In this document: positions 50,823-56,800 of the stretch, piece by piece
How positions within the stretch are numbered: the first letter of the stretch is position 1
Layout of the letters: every line of letters starts with the position of its first letter
Assembly: GCA_024516035.1 (NCBI GenBank)
Contig: CM044961.1
Coordinates: 30,400,195-30,464,194 of the forward strand
Reading direction: 5' to 3'
DNA length: 64,000 nucleotides
Origin: Bactericera cockerelli
Taxonomy: Eukaryota > Arthropoda > Insecta > Hemiptera > Triozidae
Made by a program: the position numbers and the translations under genes
Notes under the pieces: generated by a model
Told to the model about the DNA's origin: nothing
Database searches by the model: none
Seen by the model: only the letters and a program-made list of their open reading frames with translations

Positions 50823-53800
50823 AAGAGAGAGGAAGAGAGAGAGAAAAACAGAGAGAGAAAAAGGGAGAGACGAGAATGATAAGTTAATAGAAAGTAGGAA
50901 AAGTGGAGTAGATAATATAGATAAAGAAAAAAGCAGACACAATGAAGATGAAGAGAAGATGGAGAATAAAAAGGAAAAAAAGAAAGAGAGGTTAGATAGT
51001 ATAGACAGAAGAATATAGGTGGAGGTAAAATTGGAAGAGGGAAGATAAGAGGATAAAAGAGAGGATATTTTGTAATGGAAAGGGAATAAAATATATTTAT
51101 GCGATGGTTTTTTCACCTCTCTTGAGAATTGAAGCCTCCACCACAAAACGGATTTTTCATGAAGACCGCATGATATAGTATCGACAAAAACAACGGATTT
51201 AGGTAGATATCATTACCATAGGATCGAGTATTGACAAGGAGGATTTTCAGTGATTTTATTTGATATTTTTTTATTACTTGCAATAATTAACCTAGTACTA
51301 CAATTCATTTTTTACTTTCTATTACCTATAACTTATAGAGTGTATTGTTTCGGTCGGTTTTTTCGAAATTGTGCTGAGAACATTTCTGATTTCATTTCGT
51401 AAGTGATCTAATGACATTTCTGGACGAATTAGATTTACATAAAAGTATTGCAAGGGATTGTTTTATTCCTATTCGTAATACTGATCAATTTGTTTCTGGA
51501 CGAATTAGATTTTCTTGAAACCAAAAAAATGTGATTGTTGTTTCCTTCTGATTTCAATTTGTGAATACAATAATAGAGACAGCATCCTATACAATTGATT
51601 CATAATACAAAAGATATCGAGGTACCAAATTTAGAAGTGTACTCGTAAGTCACATAATTCCTATACACTAAAGAAACGACCTCAGTAGCTCTAAGGATCA
51701 GGTAGCGGACTTGTAACCTGGAGGTCGTTGGTTCGGATCCCTAAGAACGACAAATAAATTAGCATGGTGAGATTGGGTAAAACTGTGACATCGTGATTGT
51801 GATTAACACAAATACCTACTACAACATTAAAACAAAACTGTTAAGACCTTTAGTAAAAGGAAATTAAATTTTGTGAAAAATTTGTTTTTAATACTTGAGA
51901 TATAATTATATGTATAGTTGCATCTACATTCCTGCCTATAATTGAGAGGCTAAGAGGCAGACCGGACCAAGTGGTAAAATGGAAAATATTGAGTATTATA
52001 CCTCGTTGGAAAGAGCGCGAAAAGATCTATTCTTTTAGATTGGTTGCTAGTTTCTCATCAGTGTTGTATTAAAAATTATAGGTGAAAGAAAATGGCTAAG
52101 TGTCATTTTAGACCAATTTTCAAAAAGCAGATTGGACCATCTCAAAGGTGTGGACTAACTTTTTTATTTAATGAACTCAGTGGACTATCTTCTATTAAAA
52201 CCCATGTTTTCTTTTATTGTACTTTACAAAAAGCAGATTGGACTATCTATAGAAGCAGAGTGGACCAAGATAACAATAATATTTTGAAAAGTGGACTATC
52301 TGATTTTTGTAAAGAAATTAGTGGACTAACTGTATGCAACTAATGTATTTTTGACACTGAAGCTTAATAAAAGCAGACTGGACTAACTGAGTGTAGAGTG
52401 GACCAAGTGTCAATTTATTATTATTGGTACTTACAGAAAAATGTGGCATGTGTACCTTGTTTTGGTATCATTATCTATGTTTCCTATTATTAAGTAATTT
52501 ATTTTAATAAAATATAATATTACTGAGCCGCCACAACAACTATCAACGTGTTAGGAATGAGGTTACCTTGCTAACTTCTCACTGGTACAACAGGGTCAAA
52601 ATCTTTTGTTTTGTATTTGATTACTCTCCCTCAGTCTGTTACAGTCTATTGTTTATTGATAAGATCCTCATTTTTTTTGTTGATAAGATCCTCTCTTGTG
52701 AATGTTTTTATCTTTCAATAAAAATGGGAAAAAGAAAGTACAATAAAAAGAAGAGTGGTTATAGTTCTCAAGTTATAAAAGTTGATCTAATAGAACAGTG
52801 TTTGTTTCAAAGTGATACAAAAAGTGGACTAACTAGTTTTCTGCTGAAACAAATGTGGACCAACTGGCGGACTATCTGATATTCCTCAAAAAGCAGAGCG
52901 ATGTCTCATCTTTAACCGTTTATAACTTTAAATCAACAATAATAAATCCAAAGAAGTTTGTTTCAAAAAAATTTTGCATCTCTTTTCTTTCAAAAAAATC
53001 CAACTTTGTTATTTTAGGGTAAATACAGCCTGAGCAGCAACTCTTGAACTTTAACTCCATTTATCTCGAAACGCTTTTTTTGCAGATAGTCCACTCTGCC
53101 TCTTAGCCTCTCAATTATAGTGAGAAGTTCCCTTTAAAAAAGACAGCAAAAGTATGTAACTACCATATTAATTATATTATCATAGCATTACACAGTAATA
53201 TTAGGTAGGTTTGTATTACTTTAGATAAATGACTAGATTCTTCATTTTTTTCGCTCATTTTAATGTATGCTTGCTTGAGTTAAATTCATTGCATGTCAGG
53301 CACGTGGTATAAATATAATACATATACTGTACTCATAAAATTATGGAATTTATATTTTCCGGAAGATTTTACGTGATGAATATTGTGGAATTTAGATAAA
53401 TGTAGATTTGTTAGAATGTACAATAATGTATAGGATCATACATTGATATAAACGAGAGTACGAGACATAGGTATTAATACTGGATGTCCTAGAGTTTTAT
53501 GCTCTTAACCTTAAAATCTTTAAATGATTAAATGACCCAAGGAATGATTTTTTTGTTCGACAACCGTAGTTCTATTTAAACCGATTTTTATCTTGAACAA
53601 ATAAAAATTCAAAATAAAATTAAAGTATATTTTATATCATGTCAAATGTAAAATTTACAACTTTTAGCTACCCTGTATAATGACATGTACATTCAATGCA
53701 TTCCTTTTTTTTAATTAACAAAAAAGTATGCTCTCTCTGCAATTTAATTAAAAAATATAGCTCTTGAGATTCTTTTTATGCTTTATTTAATGAAAGAATG

Positions 53801-56800
53801 TCTATTTCCAGATTTTTTTCTCCATTTTCACGAGTTTCAATGTCTCTATTTTTATTTTTAAATGCATACCTACACAGGCAATAATTCTATTGCATTTACG
53901 TGTATGAATAGTGGATTTGTAGGAGTTTCAAATTCAATGTCTCTACTTATTTTTACTTTTATTTTTAATGAAATGCATTTGAATAGTATTGATAAATGTG
54001 AAGAAATTCAGTCTATCTCCTATTTTCTTTTGTACTAAGTTCTGCAATATTGTTTAAGAAGGCATTGAATGGAGGATTTACCATAGGCAATAACCCCACT
54101 TTTAGAACATGTACTTATACTAAAGTTAAGTTATCATATTTGTGTTAATGACTTTCGTGATATCACAACTACTCAAACTCGCTTCACTAAATCTACGTTG
54201 AAACCGTGACTTGAACCTCCAGGTTACAAGTCCGCCGCCCTATTGATCAAGCTACTGAGGTCGGTATATGTACTTATACTTTACTTGTGCATTATTTTAT
54301 TTCAAAATACAATTAAAATAATCCTTATAACAGCAAACTCATGCAAGATTACTCGAGGAATCAGCGGGTAGGTTCCCTCACATACATAGAGCTTATTTGT
54401 GTGTGTAGATATACCTATTTAAAATAATACACAACTGCGGTTTTAAAATAATACACAATTCTTCGTTAGATTTAGATTGCTAATACACAGCAAATTCTAC
54501 CAAACCAAAAAAGACATAAACTTTCTCAATGTTAAGATCTAATTTTTATAGGTATCTAAGATGTTTTTTTAATTTTTTGTCTAGTGTACTTACTTTCAAT
54601 ATTGTACTCAGTGCATGGAATTTTTAATGTTTTCACTAAGCAATTGTAATGCTTAGTGTACATCCACATCCACTTACCCAGCTAGCACAATGAAAAAGTC
54701 CAGTCTATTCCAGGAATCAGCCAGGTAGGTGCCCTTTCCATAACAGCCCATTGCGATCATCTTGATAGTCATTTCAAGAGCGAAGAAGACGAAGATGAAA
54801 TCGTCAAACATCTGGAACGAAGAATATAAATATATTTTATTTTGTCAGTATAAACAGAAAAGTGAGAAGTTGTTATGTAAAATTCAGAACTAAAATATCT
54901 AATCATCAAGTAATTGTAAGAGATCTCCTACTGGAGTTTTTTTAAGAATGCACCCTGAAATAATTCTCTATGGAACAAAGAATCATTTCTTTGAAAATTA
55001 AGACAAATCAAATTAATTTAACAAAATCGGATTCTCAAGTTTGAGTTAGTTTTTACACATCCTCATTTAAAACACAGAATCAAGACGTAGCTTCACAGAA
55101 GCCTTTAATTGTACCACGGAATTCAAACTTTCGAACATAATTTTGGGCTACACAATGATAAAATATTCAAACCATATCACTTGACCTTTGAATCCCAACC
55201 TGACTTCCTGAATGACTCTAATGAAGCTCTCAAAAATTTAAAATGACTGAAGGCTTTGCATTTTTTATAATCCTCTTTTTTACTTACATTATATTTTATA
55301 CAACCTAATTCTATTTTGTAGGTACTTGTTTATTTTCTATTTCGAACTCTTTGCTAGAAAAATAAGCAGAAAATATAGTTTTCCAACTAAAGTTTCACTG
55401 TTCCAAGGGGATTAAAACCTTCTCTCATTCACTTGGTTAAAACAGTTAGCAACAAAATTTCAAAGTATAATTGAAAAGTTTTTTTTCTAGTCGGTCTTAA
55501 TGATGTGAACTAGACCTGTTGGGGTTTTTTACTTTCCTGCAGAGTTTTATTTTATTATTATTGCTTCTCCATGAAATGAAGATTTTTTTCATGCAGATAG
55601 GTTTATGAATTAAAAAATATATAGTATTAGGTACCTTCATTTTTCTGTTGGCATTTAATGCCATTTAAATAAGTAGATTTAGTTCTGTATATTTTTTTAA
55701 AACAAAATGCTGTATAGGTACATTTTTTCTATGAAATATTTTTTATTTAATACGAATATGTGTCCAAAACATACCAAAATGATTTTCATGTTAAATTTGA
55801 GGATATTTATCAAGGCTTCCTTTCTACAGAAGGGGTCAATTATTTTTATCATGCTATTAGTAACTCCTGCAAGGAAGAATTTTTTTCTCTCGCCTCTTGC
55901 CTACCTCTGGTCAAAACTGTATTTAGTTTAGTACAGCATCCTTGGTTCATTACCAGATGCTGGTCAGATGAAAGAATTTTTTTATTTATAAAAATTGTTA
56001 CTATCTTGTTGTTTGAAATAAAAGTTTAGTACATTCAGGGCGTCATCATCATCATCAGCATCAACACCATCATTCTCATCATCATAATATTTTCTGGGCA
56101 CATGAACAGATTATATTAAGACCTTTAAAGTGTTTGTATATGGTAGGGGAAATCTACATTTCCCTGCATTTTTACTTTCCTTATCCTATAATAAGGAAAG
56201 TATTGTATTCGTCGAAAATTTGACCTACCCAGCTTTTCACATTTCTGGACGAATCATAGCCTCAGGATACCAAAAAAGTGGTTTTCAGCCATTGGTCCGT
56301 GCGTCTGTCTGTGTGTGTGTGTGTGTCTGTGAACAGGATATCTCAAGAACGGTAAGAGCTAGAGACTTGAAATTTGGTATGGTAATTAATTTTATACACC
56401 AGACGAACCATGAAACTTTTGGTTGAAATCGGCCGCATTCTGCGGCCGCAGGGCCGCAAATATTGGCCGCAAGCACCGCTTCTTTGAATTGGTTAAAGAT
56501 ACAAAAAAAGTTAGAGAACAACATTTTCTCAGAAGAAAAAAATAATAGGGGTTCACTCTGATCATTTTTTTGATATCTTTAACTTTTTGGAAACCGGCCC
56601 CAATTTACCGGTATTGTAGGGGGACCCGATTGGACTAACTTTTTTATTATTCATCCTAGATGGGGGTTGTGACATATCAAATTAAATGATTTTGAAGTGC
56701 TGATCACGAATTTGGCATTGATTTTTAGTTATCTGTTACCGTTCAGTCACCCGTGGCGGAATTCGACTCCTTTTTGGGAGATAAGGAAAGTCGTGTGATG

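Noticed and set aside
51936..53120. Protein-coding gene with repeated SGLS/SGLT motifs
   Set aside because: The peptide repeats follow directly from the DNA motif and the frames are short and broken; an inverted-repeat element explains the stretch better.
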